DNA of 12,748 nucleotides, taken from positions 788 through 13,535 of the forward strand of contig VBBQ01000002.1 of NCBI GenBank assembly GCA_005888755.1, written 5' to 3'. A program made the translations under genes and the position numbers. Positions 1 to 7,239 of this stretch are shown here, piece by piece (the first letter of the stretch is position 1; each line of letters starts with the position of its first letter). The notes beneath the pieces are model-generated. The model worked only from the letters and a program-made list of their open reading frames with translations, searched no databases and was not told the origin of the DNA. Source of the DNA: Candidatus Bathyarchaeota archaeon (GTDB lineage Archaea; Thermoproteota; Bathyarchaeia; 40CM-2-53-6).

Positions 1-1319
1 GCTGGTTCGTCAAAATACATCCTCTTGATCAGCCAACCATAGTAGCTCATACTGAAACCGCTGTTGACCAGCGCCGCTAATGCTAGATAGCCGCCCCAGC
101 TATACGGCGAATAGATCGACCCTGTGAAGAGCATGACTTTGCTGAAAAACCCGTTAAGAGGAGGCACTCCTGCGAGGCCGAGAAAAATTACAGCAATGCT
201 CAAAGACGTTTGTGGCATTCTACGAGATAGCCCATTGAAAGATTGAATATCCCTGACTGAAAGCTTGGTGGCAACTACCGCAGCAGCAACAAAGGCAGCC
301 GTCTTCAGAATGGCATAGTTTAGAACGTGGAAGAGTCCACCCTCCAGACCCAACGGCACCTTGGTCGTCGTGAAAGGAGTGGCGAGCGCCATTAGGATGT
401 AGCCGGCCTGGGCAATGCTGGAATAAGCGAGGAGTCGTGTAAAGCTCTTCTGCATCAGAGCCGCAACGTTTCCCACGGTCATTGTTACCACAGCCACAAT
501 CGCAAAGGTCGAATAGAAATCCACATTGAAGGCGGCGATTCCTACGATGAATACTCGAAAGGCTGCCGCGAAAGCTGCCATCTTCGCGCCTGAGGCCAAA
601 AAGGCGCCAATTGTCACGGGGGCTCCTTCGAATGCATCCGGTATCCACATGTGGAAAGGAACGACTGCCATCTTCACCCCGAAACCGACGATGAACAGGA
701 CGATGGCGAGGACGCCGAACGGACGGACATCAGGTCCCGCGGCCGATAGAGAGCTTGCGATGGCGGTTAGCCCAGTGGAGCCTGTTACGCCGAAAACCAG
801 GGAAATGGCATAGACTATGAGCGCGGAGGAGAGCGCTGACAGGACGAAGAATTTCATAGCGGCTTCGTTTGAATTCGGATCGTTCTTTCTGAACGCTGTC
901 AGAGCATAGGTTGGAATGCTCATCAGCTCCCAGCCTACGTAGAGAAGAACCAGATCCATTGAAGCGGCTAGGACAATCATGCCGAGGGTTGAGAGAAGCA
1001 GGAGTCCGAAAAACGGTCCCTTGTTAGGGTCCTCTCGCATATATTGCAGCGAGGCGACGGTTACGAAGATTGCTACGATTAGTAGGACTCCTGAGAAGAA
1101 AAGGGTAAACAAGTCAACTCGGAGTCCCCCGAAAGACACTGGTGAAGAGCTGGTGAATCCCAGCCATACCGTGGATACTAGGGCCACGGCCAGACCTAGG
1201 ATGCAGACGAAGGGCGCGAGACCAAGCTTCGAATTTCTGAATCGAAGAAAGCCAGCGGGAGTGGCGAGCAGTCCGAATACCGCTAGGCTGAGAAACGGAG
1301 TCAGCGATAGTAATGCCAA
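1..1319 (-). CDS. nuoN: NuoN-like complex I membrane subunit, C-terminus cut off by the window edge
   Basis: One of the antiporter-like proton-translocating subunits of the complex I membrane arm. The minus-strand frame is open from TTG at 1319 to the left edge, giving about 439 residues of a protein that is usually about 450-500. A TAA stop lies directly in frame before the TTG and no ATG is available near it, so TTG is the likely start. AAGG is found about nine bases upstream, inside the end of nuoM. Family residues seen: the TM5 Glu at 131 (GWELMSIPTYAL), the TM7 Lys at 216 in a GFGVKMAVVPFHMWIPDA motif, the TM8 Lys at 246 (ASGAKMAAF), and Lys 394 in GFFSKVMLF, where NuoN has Lys and NuoM has Glu. 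The LAYSSIAQAGY block is at about 297-307. It starts seven bases after the nuoM stop and is the last membrane-arm gene visible in the operon. The missing C-terminus would hold the last one or two helices. Confidence 0.93.
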   Translation of the reverse strand, partial: MALLSLTPFLSLAVFGLLATPAGFLRFRNSKLGLAPFVCILGLAVALVSTVWLGFTSSSPVSFGGLRVDLFTLFFSGVLLIVAIFVTVASLQYMREDPNKGPFFGLLLLSTLGMIVLAASMDLVLLYVGWELMSIPTYALTAFRKNDPNSNEAAMKFFVLSALSSALIVYAISLVFGVTGSTGLTAIASSLSAAGPDVRPFGVLAIVLFIVGFGVKMAVVPFHMWIPDAFEGAPVTIGAFLASGAKMAAFAAAFRVFIVGIAAFNVDFYSTFAIVAVVTMTVGNVAALMQKSFTRLLAYSSIAQAGYILMALATPFTTTKVPLGLEGGLFHVLNYAILKTAAFVAAAVVATKLSVRDIQSFNGLSRRMPQTSLSIAVIFLGLAGVPPLNGFFSKVMLFTGSIYSPYSWGGYLALAALVNSGFSMSYYGWLIKRMYFDEP

Positions 1320-1325
1320 TTAGGT

Positions 1326-2816
1326 TTACCTTGCTCCCAGAGCAGCGATTATTCCAACCCACTTCTCCACCGTCGGCGTAATCACACTCCCTAGTATGGG
1401 AGGAGGATACACTCCGAAGATCAGCAACGGAACGAGAAATGCGACTAGAACCAGGATCGAGTGAAGGTGCAGCTCGTTCTTGGGACCAGCTCCGGGGGTC
1501 ATGGCTACCCGTCTTAGCATCCAGAGGAAGTATCCGACAGTGAGAGCTGGAGCGACGATGGCGATGGCGAAGAGATAGCTTACGCTAAGAGCTCCCTGGA
1601 TCACAAGATATTCACTGATGAAGTTGGCGAAACCAGGAACCGCCATTGCAGCCATTGAGGCCAAGAAGAGGAGTGTGACTGTCTGAGGCATCTTTCCTCT
1701 CAGCCCCTTCAGCTCGTCGATATTTCTGGTTCCTGTGTGTTCGTGGATGTACCCGGACATGAGGAAGAGCATTCCAACTGCAAGCCCGTGGCTGAACATT
1801 TGAAAGACCGCTCCTGAAACCCCTGCAACGGTCGCGGTGAACGCTCCGAGTAGAACGTACCCCATGTGATTGACACTCGTAAGGGCAATCATTCTCTTGA
1901 TGTCCTTGGCGACGAGTGCGACTGATGCACCGTAGATCATAGTGATGAGACCGATGGTTGTGAGGTAGGGCCAAAGAACAGTGACTGCCTTCGGGAAGAG
2001 TAGCAGGTTGTATCGAATCAATCCGTAGCCTCCCATCTTCAAGAGCAAGCCAGCTAGGAGAACGCTGACCGGTGCCGGCGCCTCTACGTGGGCATCAGGA
2101 AGCCATGTGTGAAGCGGGAATATAGGAAGTTTTACGGCGAATCCAACGAAGGTTGTGATTGCTACGACGAGCTGAAGGGGGAGGGCAAGGCTAGGAATCC
2201 TGGCGGCGAGAACATCATAATCGAACGAGGGACCGCCGGGGTAAGCAGAGGTTCCGGTCCAGGCGTAAAGGGCAAGAAAACCAAAGAGCATCACTGCGCT
2301 ACCAGAGTAGGTGAAAATGAGAAATTTGATGGAGGCATATCTCCGTCGGGGTCCGCCCCAGATTCCGATGAAAAAGAACATTGGAATGAGAACGATCTCC
2401 CAGAAGAGATAGAACAGGATCAGGTTGAGAGAGGTGAAGACGCCGATTATTCCTGTTTCGAAAATGAGAAAGAGGGCGTAGTACTCCGCGTGTTTGAAAG
2501 TAATTTGATCCCATGATCCCGCGGCGGACAAGAGGCTCAGAAACGTGGCGATCATGAGGAGTGGAAGGCTGATTCCGTCAACTCCGACTTTGTAGTTGAG
2601 ACCAAAGGACGCCGCCCAGGGAGCACTCTCTGAGAGCTGGAACCCGGGCTGACCATATTGGAAAACTACGAGAATCAGGATCGAGATCGCAAAGACGACG
2701 GCAGTGGTCCCTACCCCCATGACCTTAGCAACTTTGGCGTTCTTCCTGCCGAGCAGATACGTCGGCGCGGCGAGCACTGCTGGGAGAAAGATTGCGATTG
2801 AAAGTAGTCCGATCAT
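1326..2816 (-). CDS. nuoM: Canonical NuoM-type proton-translocating subunit of complex I
   Basis: An antiporter-like subunit of 496 residues, the usual NuoM length, with about 14 hydrophobic segments. It couples quinone reduction to proton movement across the cytoplasmic membrane. All key charged residues are present: TM5 Glu140 in FYLFWEIVLIPMFF, TM7 Lys229 in GFAVKLPIFPLHTWLPDAH, TM8 Lys260 in LLLKMGGYG, His317 in SVNHMGY, His343 in FSHGLAVG, and TM12 Glu402 in ANFISEYL. These match the E. coli NuoM residues E144, K234, K265, H322, H348 and E407 as I recall them. The ATG start lies directly after the nuoL stop codon (TAA-ATG, no gap), which points to translational coupling. Since the more divergent NuoM-like subunit is the one encoded upstream of nuoL, I take this gene as the standard nuoM and the other as the extra copy. 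The family call is very secure. Confidence 0.97.
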   Translation of the reverse strand: MIGLLSIAIFLPAVLAAPTYLLGRKNAKVAKVMGVGTTAVVFAISILILVVFQYGQPGFQLSESAPWAASFGLNYKVGVDGISLPLLMIATFLSLLSAAGSWDQITFKHAEYYALFLIFETGIIGVFTSLNLILFYLFWEIVLIPMFFFIGIWGGPRRRYASIKFLIFTYSGSAVMLFGFLALYAWTGTSAYPGGPSFDYDVLAARIPSLALPLQLVVAITTFVGFAVKLPIFPLHTWLPDAHVEAPAPVSVLLAGLLLKMGGYGLIRYNLLLFPKAVTVLWPYLTTIGLITMIYGASVALVAKDIKRMIALTSVNHMGYVLLGAFTATVAGVSGAVFQMFSHGLAVGMLFLMSGYIHEHTGTRNIDELKGLRGKMPQTVTLLFLASMAAMAVPGFANFISEYLVIQGALSVSYLFAIAIVAPALTVGYFLWMLRRVAMTPGAGPKNELHLHSILVLVAFLVPLLIFGVYPPPILGSVITPTVEKWVGIIAALGAR

Positions 2817-4907
2817 TTAGGTAGCTCCGACGACGAATAGCATGTAGGCGAGGAGGAGAATTATTCCGATAGCGAAGGCTATGACATACTGCTCTGTTAC
2901 CCCCGACTGTAGCCTTCGCAAGAGATTGCTGAGCCGGGACCCGTAAGACGCAACTTCGTTTGCGGCCCGGTCTACAACTTGCGTATCAAGTTGATCACTC
3001 GCTCGTGAATAGTCCATAATGTCCTTAGCAACTACGTTGTTCAACCTGTTCCAGATTCCCTGTTCAACGTACGCGTATAGACCGCGACTTGCCGCAAGCA
3101 GGCCCGAGACGAAGACTTTGTAGTAGATCGCGTCCAGATACCAGCGTTTCCAGAAGAACCGCTGGATCGGGTTCATCGCGGTCTCGAATTCATAGCTTTT
3201 CCGGAAGTAGAGGAAGTAGGCAATTGCGCCACCAACAATGGCCACAGCAGTACTCACAGACAACAAAAGAAGGTCGGTAAGACTGGAAGCCGAGCTAGTT
3301 GCAGATGGAAGAGCGTAGATTGTAGAGCTGAAGGTACTCGCAACATACCTGGTCAATGGACCGCTGTAAATGGGGTAGCTTAGTCCAAGCGCCAAGCTGC
3401 CAACAGCAAGAAGCAGGTAGGGAATGAGCATCGTGAGGCTGGCTTCGTGGGGATGCTTTCCACTCTCCATGAGCTCCTCAAGGTGTTTGCTTGGCTTTCC
3501 TGCCAGTGTGATACCTAACATTCGGACGGTATAGAAACCTGTAATGAATGCTGTAGCGAGTGCTAATCCGTAGAGGATGTACTGTCCGCCGAGGAAGCTC
3601 AGGGACAGTATCGCGTCCTTCGTCCAGAATCCGCTAAAGAGTGGAATGCCCATCAGGGAGAGTCCTGCCAAGAGCATCGACGCGGAGGTAAGCCTCATCG
3701 CCTTTGCCAACCCTCCCATTTCATCCATGAAACGGGATTCTGTGACGTGTAATACCCATCCGGCGGCTAGGAATAATGAAGCCTTGAAAACGGCGTGGCT
3801 GAGGAGGTGAAAGAGCCCGGCCGTATAGCCTGCTAGGAAGTTAGCGCTGAGCCCTGCTAATCCGAGGGCCAGCATCATGTAGCCAATCTGCGAGACTGTG
3901 GAATAAGCCAGAACTTTCTTTATCTCGCGAGCGACAGCGGCCTGAGTTGCAGCAAGAAGGGCGGTTAGCGCGCCTATCCAGGCGATAAAGCCGAAGAATT
4001 GCGGCACTTGGTTGAACTGGGACAGGGCGATGAAGAATACGGGTCCCATCCTTCCTGTCAGGAAGACTCCGGCTTTGACCATTGTTGCAGCATGTATCAG
4101 AGCGGAGACTGAGGCGGGACCGGTCATCGCATCCGGAAGCCATTCCTGCAATGGAAACTGTGCTGATTTCCCAATCGGTCCGCCGAAAAACAACAAGGCA
4201 GTAGGGAGCAGGAGACCCAGCCGAGCCAGATTCGCAGCCCAGCTCCCCGAACCGCCGAGCTGTGTTACTAACTGATTGTAGTTGAAGGTCCGGGCGAAAG
4301 CGTAGATTAGAAAGATTGCGATCAGCAGTGCGATGTCTCCAATTCTTGTCATGATGAATGCTTTCATCCCCGATTTTGTCGGCGAGTATTCTTCGGAAAC
4401 ACCTAGGGCTTTGTCGCCAGGTGTACCGACCCAGTATTGGGGTTCGTCTCGGTAGAAGTGGCCTATCAATGCATAGGAGCAGAGGCCAACTCCTTCCCAA
4501 CCGAAGAACATCATCAGCAGATTGTCAGCGAGCACGAGAAGTAGCATGTTTCCGATAAAGAGGTTCATGAAGAACCAGTATCGCGTCATGCCGAATTCGC
4601 CCTTCATGTAGCCGACGCTATAGATCATGATGAGGAGGCTGATCCATGCAACAATGTTGGCCATGAAGAGGCTGAGAGGATCGACTAGAACTCCGGCGGT
4701 GATGCTGAGAGAGGGAATCCACGCGACAGTGTAGTCTCCGGCCGAGACCGTTAGTGCCGTTATGGTCGACAATACGGCCGCAACAAGAGTGAAACCGACT
4801 GCTGCAACATCACGAATTCTAGAGTGAATCTTCGCGAATAACGGGGTGAGAAGCGCGCCTATTAGTGGCGTGACCCAGATGAGCCATGCGAGAAGAGAAG
4901 TGGCCAA
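2817..4907 (-). CDS. nuoL: NuoL subunit of complex I with an extended C-terminal lateral helix
   Basis: The distal antiporter-like subunit, 696 residues against about 613 in E. coli. Seen: TM5 Glu138 in GWEGVGLCSYALIG, TM7 Lys247 in GKSAQFPLQEWLPDAM, His272 in ALIHAATM, Lys331, His371 and Lys375 in SHAVFKASLFL, and Lys430 in FWTKDAIL. After the last antiporter helices, a long amphipathic helix runs from about 591 to 672, followed by a final membrane helix at 673-692. This helix is about 30 residues longer than in E. coli; the added part is around 610-641. A loop at about 152-180, between TM5 and the next helix, is also about 18 residues longer. Lys278 stands where E. coli NuoL has Thr; the MrpA antiporter subunit has Lys there. 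The start is TTG, four bases after the stop of the upstream gene. The next in-frame ATG would remove the first helices, so TTG is preferred. Confidence 0.96.
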   Translation of the reverse strand: MATSLLAWLIWVTPLIGALLTPLFAKIHSRIRDVAAVGFTLVAAVLSTITALTVSAGDYTVAWIPSLSITAGVLVDPLSLFMANIVAWISLLIMIYSVGYMKGEFGMTRYWFFMNLFIGNMLLLVLADNLLMMFFGWEGVGLCSYALIGHFYRDEPQYWVGTPGDKALGVSEEYSPTKSGMKAFIMTRIGDIALLIAIFLIYAFARTFNYNQLVTQLGGSGSWAANLARLGLLLPTALLFFGGPIGKSAQFPLQEWLPDAMTGPASVSALIHAATMVKAGVFLTGRMGPVFFIALSQFNQVPQFFGFIAWIGALTALLAATQAAVAREIKKVLAYSTVSQIGYMMLALGLAGLSANFLAGYTAGLFHLLSHAVFKASLFLAAGWVLHVTESRFMDEMGGLAKAMRLTSASMLLAGLSLMGIPLFSGFWTKDAILSLSFLGGQYILYGLALATAFITGFYTVRMLGITLAGKPSKHLEELMESGKHPHEASLTMLIPYLLLAVGSLALGLSYPIYSGPLTRYVASTFSSTIYALPSATSSASSLTDLLLLSVSTAVAIVGGAIAYFLYFRKSYEFETAMNPIQRFFWKRWYLDAIYYKVFVSGLLAASRGLYAYVEQGIWNRLNNVVAKDIMDYSRASDQLDTQVVDRAANEVASYGSRLSNLLRRLQSGVTEQYVIAFAIGIILLLAYMLFVVGAT

Positions 4908-4911
4908 TTGT

Positions 4912-6417
4912 CTATGACCCCACTATGGCCCTTGCTGCTGAAAGTAGTCGACCGAGTATAGGCTCGGGATAGATGCCCAAGACTAAGGTTACGATGCTCA
5001 GTGTGATGAGAGGAAGGGTAATCGTCCACGGCGCTTCCTTGACATCGGAGGTATCCGAGTTCGGAGCTCCAAAGAAGATCTTCTTCATTGCCATTAGCGA
5101 ATAGCCTGCTGTAAGAGCTGTGGCGATAATTCCAAGGACAGCAATTACAAGACGATATTCCGAGGCTGTATCGGTAGCTCGCACGAATCCGCCTTGGAAT
5201 AGGAAGAATTCGGACAGGAACCCATTGGTGGAGGGGAGACCGGCGAGGGTTAGTGACCCAATGAAGGCAGCGGTCGCAGTGATGGGCATTTTGCTGGCGA
5301 GTCCTCCGAGCTTGCTCAGGCTTCTCTCGCCGCGGACCTGAAGCATAACCGCCCCGACCACGATGAAGAGTATTCCTTTGGCGGTCCCATTGCTCACGTA
5401 TTGAAACATAGAGCCGGAAACGCCGAACGAGTTGAATGCTGCGAGCCCGAACAGAATGTAGCCCATCTGGCTGATACTAGAATATGCAAGCAGCCTCTTG
5501 ATGTCATCCTGCACTAGCGCCATCGCGCTACCGTAGATCATTGTGATAAGGGCCCAGCCTGCGAAGAAGGCGGAAAAGGTAAGGAAGGATTGCGGGAATA
5601 TTGTGATGACTATTCTGACGGTGGCGTATCCACCTATTCCTGTCATTGCAGCGGCTAGAATCGCGCTGATCGGTGTGGGTGCCTCGGCGTAGGCGGATGG
5701 AAGCCAGACGTGTAGTCCGAATTGGCCTATCTTTACGAAGAATCCAAAGCACATTGCTGCGACTATCCCAAGTCGGAGGGTTGTTGAGATGAGTCCTGGG
5801 GTTGCAGTGAGGTTGCCGATTACAACGTCCATATCCGTAGCGCCAGTCAGAAACGCGGTGACTAGGATCCCTACGAGGAGCACTAACGCTCCGACATGGG
5901 TCCAAATGAAGTATGTTAGCGAGATTCTTTCTTTCTCGCCGTAGCCCCATTCGGCGATGATGAAGAAGGATGGAACGAGCATGATCTCAAAGAAGAGATA
6001 GAACTCGATCAGGTTCGTCGCTAGAACTGTCCCGATCATTCCGAGAGAGTAGAGAGCATAGAGGCTGTAGTACAGCCCGTAGCGTCCTGGGTCGTCGCCT
6101 ATTCGTTGCCGCATATATGGGACAGAGAAGAGAGAAACTAGGGCCGTGAGCAGGCTGATGATGAAGAGTATTGGGAGGCTTAGGTTGTCGACTCGGAAGC
6201 CGAAGTTTCCGATTGGAGACCACGAATATAGTTCCTGGTAAGCTCCTTGATTGGACCCTGATCCTTGAAGTGCGGCGTATAGTATCGTGATGAGCGGGAT
6301 GAGAAGAAGGGCGAAAGAGACGAATCCGGTTTTGTCCTTTAGCCGCCTCGCGAGTGAGTAAAGAATTGGAATGGCCAACAGCGGTACGATTATCGCGCCG
6401 ACTAGGAGGAGAGTCAT
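4912..6417 (-). CDS. Second, divergent NuoM-like subunit (NuoM2), likely a fourth proton pump of complex I
   Basis: A 501-residue antiporter-like protein of the NuoM family, placed between nuoK and nuoL where a standard operon has no gene. Conserved features seen: TM5 Glu144 in FYLFFEIMLVPSFF, TM7 Lys229 in CFGFFVKIGQFGLHVWLP, DDIKRLLAYSSISQMGY at about 304-320, and TM12 Glu403 in NGFLSEFF. Several residues typical of NuoM are changed. The WLPDAHVEAP motif reads WLPSAYAEAP (Ser241, Tyr243). The TM8 Lys is replaced by Thr259-Gly260. The two His of the second half-channel are Gln317 and Asn343. The ATG start follows the nuoK stop by seven bases, with AAAGGT ahead of it as a possible ribosome-binding site. 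By position and family I infer that it is an integral extra pump of the same complex. It is less likely to be a separate Mrp-type antiporter, because no Mrp genes are nearby. Confidence 0.93.
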   Translation of the reverse strand: MTLLLVGAIIVPLLAIPILYSLARRLKDKTGFVSFALLLIPLITILYAALQGSGSNQGAYQELYSWSPIGNFGFRVDNLSLPILFIISLLTALVSLFSVPYMRQRIGDDPGRYGLYYSLYALYSLGMIGTVLATNLIEFYLFFEIMLVPSFFIIAEWGYGEKERISLTYFIWTHVGALVLLVGILVTAFLTGATDMDVVIGNLTATPGLISTTLRLGIVAAMCFGFFVKIGQFGLHVWLPSAYAEAPTPISAILAAAMTGIGGYATVRIVITIFPQSFLTFSAFFAGWALITMIYGSAMALVQDDIKRLLAYSSISQMGYILFGLAAFNSFGVSGSMFQYVSNGTAKGILFIVVGAVMLQVRGERSLSKLGGLASKMPITATAAFIGSLTLAGLPSTNGFLSEFFLFQGGFVRATDTASEYRLVIAVLGIIATALTAGYSLMAMKKIFFGAPNSDTSDVKEAPWTITLPLITLSIVTLVLGIYPEPILGRLLSAARAIVGS

Positions 6418-6424
6418 TTCAGGT

Positions 6425-6733
6425 CTAACCTTTCAGCTTCGACAGTTTTGAGAGATCTATCTCGGCATTCAGTCTTGAGACTAGGATGATTATCGAGAGC
6501 CCGACAGCGGCTTCCATCGCGGCGAGCGCAATGGTGAACAATACCAGTACCTGCCCGGTAACTATGGGAGGATTACGGAGCCGTGCGAAAGCTATGAGAT
6601 TGAGATTGGCCGCGTTGTAGATCAGTTCTACAGAGAACAGAATCCGGATAGCGTTCCGTTTTGTCGTCAGACCGTAGATTCCGATGCCAAGGAGAATTAC
6701 CGAGACTGCGAAGAAGCTTGATAGGGGCTCCAT
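6425..6733 (-). CDS. nuoK: NuoK subunit of complex I
   Basis: A small membrane subunit of 102 residues, the normal NuoK length, with three membrane segments at about 6-22, 29-50 and 60-86. It sits between the quinone-proximal NuoH/J/A part and the antiporter subunits and belongs to the chain of charged residues along the membrane arm. The two family glutamates in the membrane are present: Glu36 in FSVELIYNAANLNL and Glu74 in AAMEAAVGLSI, matching E36 and E72 of E. coli. The ATG start lies three bases after the nuoJ stop, and the stop lies seven bases before the second NuoM-like gene, so it is clearly part of the same transcript. Nothing is unusual in the protein itself. Confidence 0.96.
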   Translation of the reverse strand: MEPLSSFFAVSVILLGIGIYGLTTKRNAIRILFSVELIYNAANLNLIAFARLRNPPIVTGQVLVLFTIALAAMEAAVGLSIIILVSRLNAEIDLSKLSKLKG

Positions 6734-6736
6734 TTG

Positions 6737-7231
6737 TCACGGCCCTCGATCTGTCTTCGATAATGCCAACGCGCCAATTACTGCAGCCGCCATCACAAGA
6801 GACATGAACTCTAGTTGAACTCCATAGTTCTTCAGAAGAGAAGTGCTGAGCAGATAGAGGTCGCAGCCCGATCCGCAGGAGTCTTTCCCTGGAAAGGCCG
6901 TCGCGTTCGCCAGCGCGCCAGTCATTCCAAGTAACAAGGATACCAGAATAGCCGCGAGGAGCGATACTCGTTTGAGCCCGAGGGGGGCTTCTCCCATTTT
7001 TGGCCCGACGAGCATAACTGTGAACAAGATCAGAACAACTACCGCGCCGATGTAGACCGCGATCTGGAACCAGCCTACATAGGCTGCATCAAGAAGAAAG
7101 AATAGTCCTGCTACTCCTAAGAACGCGATTCCTAGAGCTGCGGCACCGTAAACTAGATCTCTTGCTTCGATCGCAAGGATTGCGGCGCCGATTGTCACTG
7201 CGGCGAAGGCTAGAAACAAGAGGTCTGTCAT
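6737..7231 (-). CDS. nuoJ: NuoJ subunit of complex I
   Basis: A membrane subunit of 164 residues with about five hydrophobic segments, matching NuoJ in order and character. It begins MTDLLFLAFAAVTIGAAILA and contains the Gly- and Ala-rich second helix (about 29-45) and the DAAYVGWFQIAVYIGAVVVL stretch, where the family has a conserved aromatic and small-residue pattern around TM3. NuoJ helps form the junction between NuoH, NuoA and NuoK; its TM3 moves during turnover in known complex I structures. The ATG at 7231 is chosen because it lies eight bases after the nuoH stop. An open extension upstream to 7318 would overlap nuoH, and it encodes a basic, non-membrane stretch unlike NuoJ. The usual neighbour nuoI is absent between nuoH and nuoJ. 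Confidence 0.94.
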   Translation of the reverse strand: MTDLLFLAFAAVTIGAAILAIEARDLVYGAAALGIAFLGVAGLFFLLDAAYVGWFQIAVYIGAVVVLILFTVMLVGPKMGEAPLGLKRVSLLAAILVSLLLGMTGALANATAFPGKDSCGSGCDLYLLSTSLLKNYGVQLEFMSLVMAAAVIGALALSKTDRGP

Positions 7232-7239
7232 TTTTCGGA

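Noticed and set aside
526-1323. Plus-strand reading frames of 95 and 114 residues
   Set aside because: They lie opposite nuoN, whose minus-strand frame gives a clear family match over the whole stretch. Their products are basic, low in hydrophobic pattern and unlike any family I know.
2088-2516. Plus-strand frame of 142 residues, rich in Gly and Glu
   Set aside because: It is the antisense of the hydrophobic NuoM helices, which explains its charged composition; no promoter or ribosome-binding site was seen.
3841-4500. Minus-strand frame of 219 residues
   Set aside because: It overlaps nuoL in another frame and encodes a Ser/Arg-rich product with no domain; nuoL is certain here.
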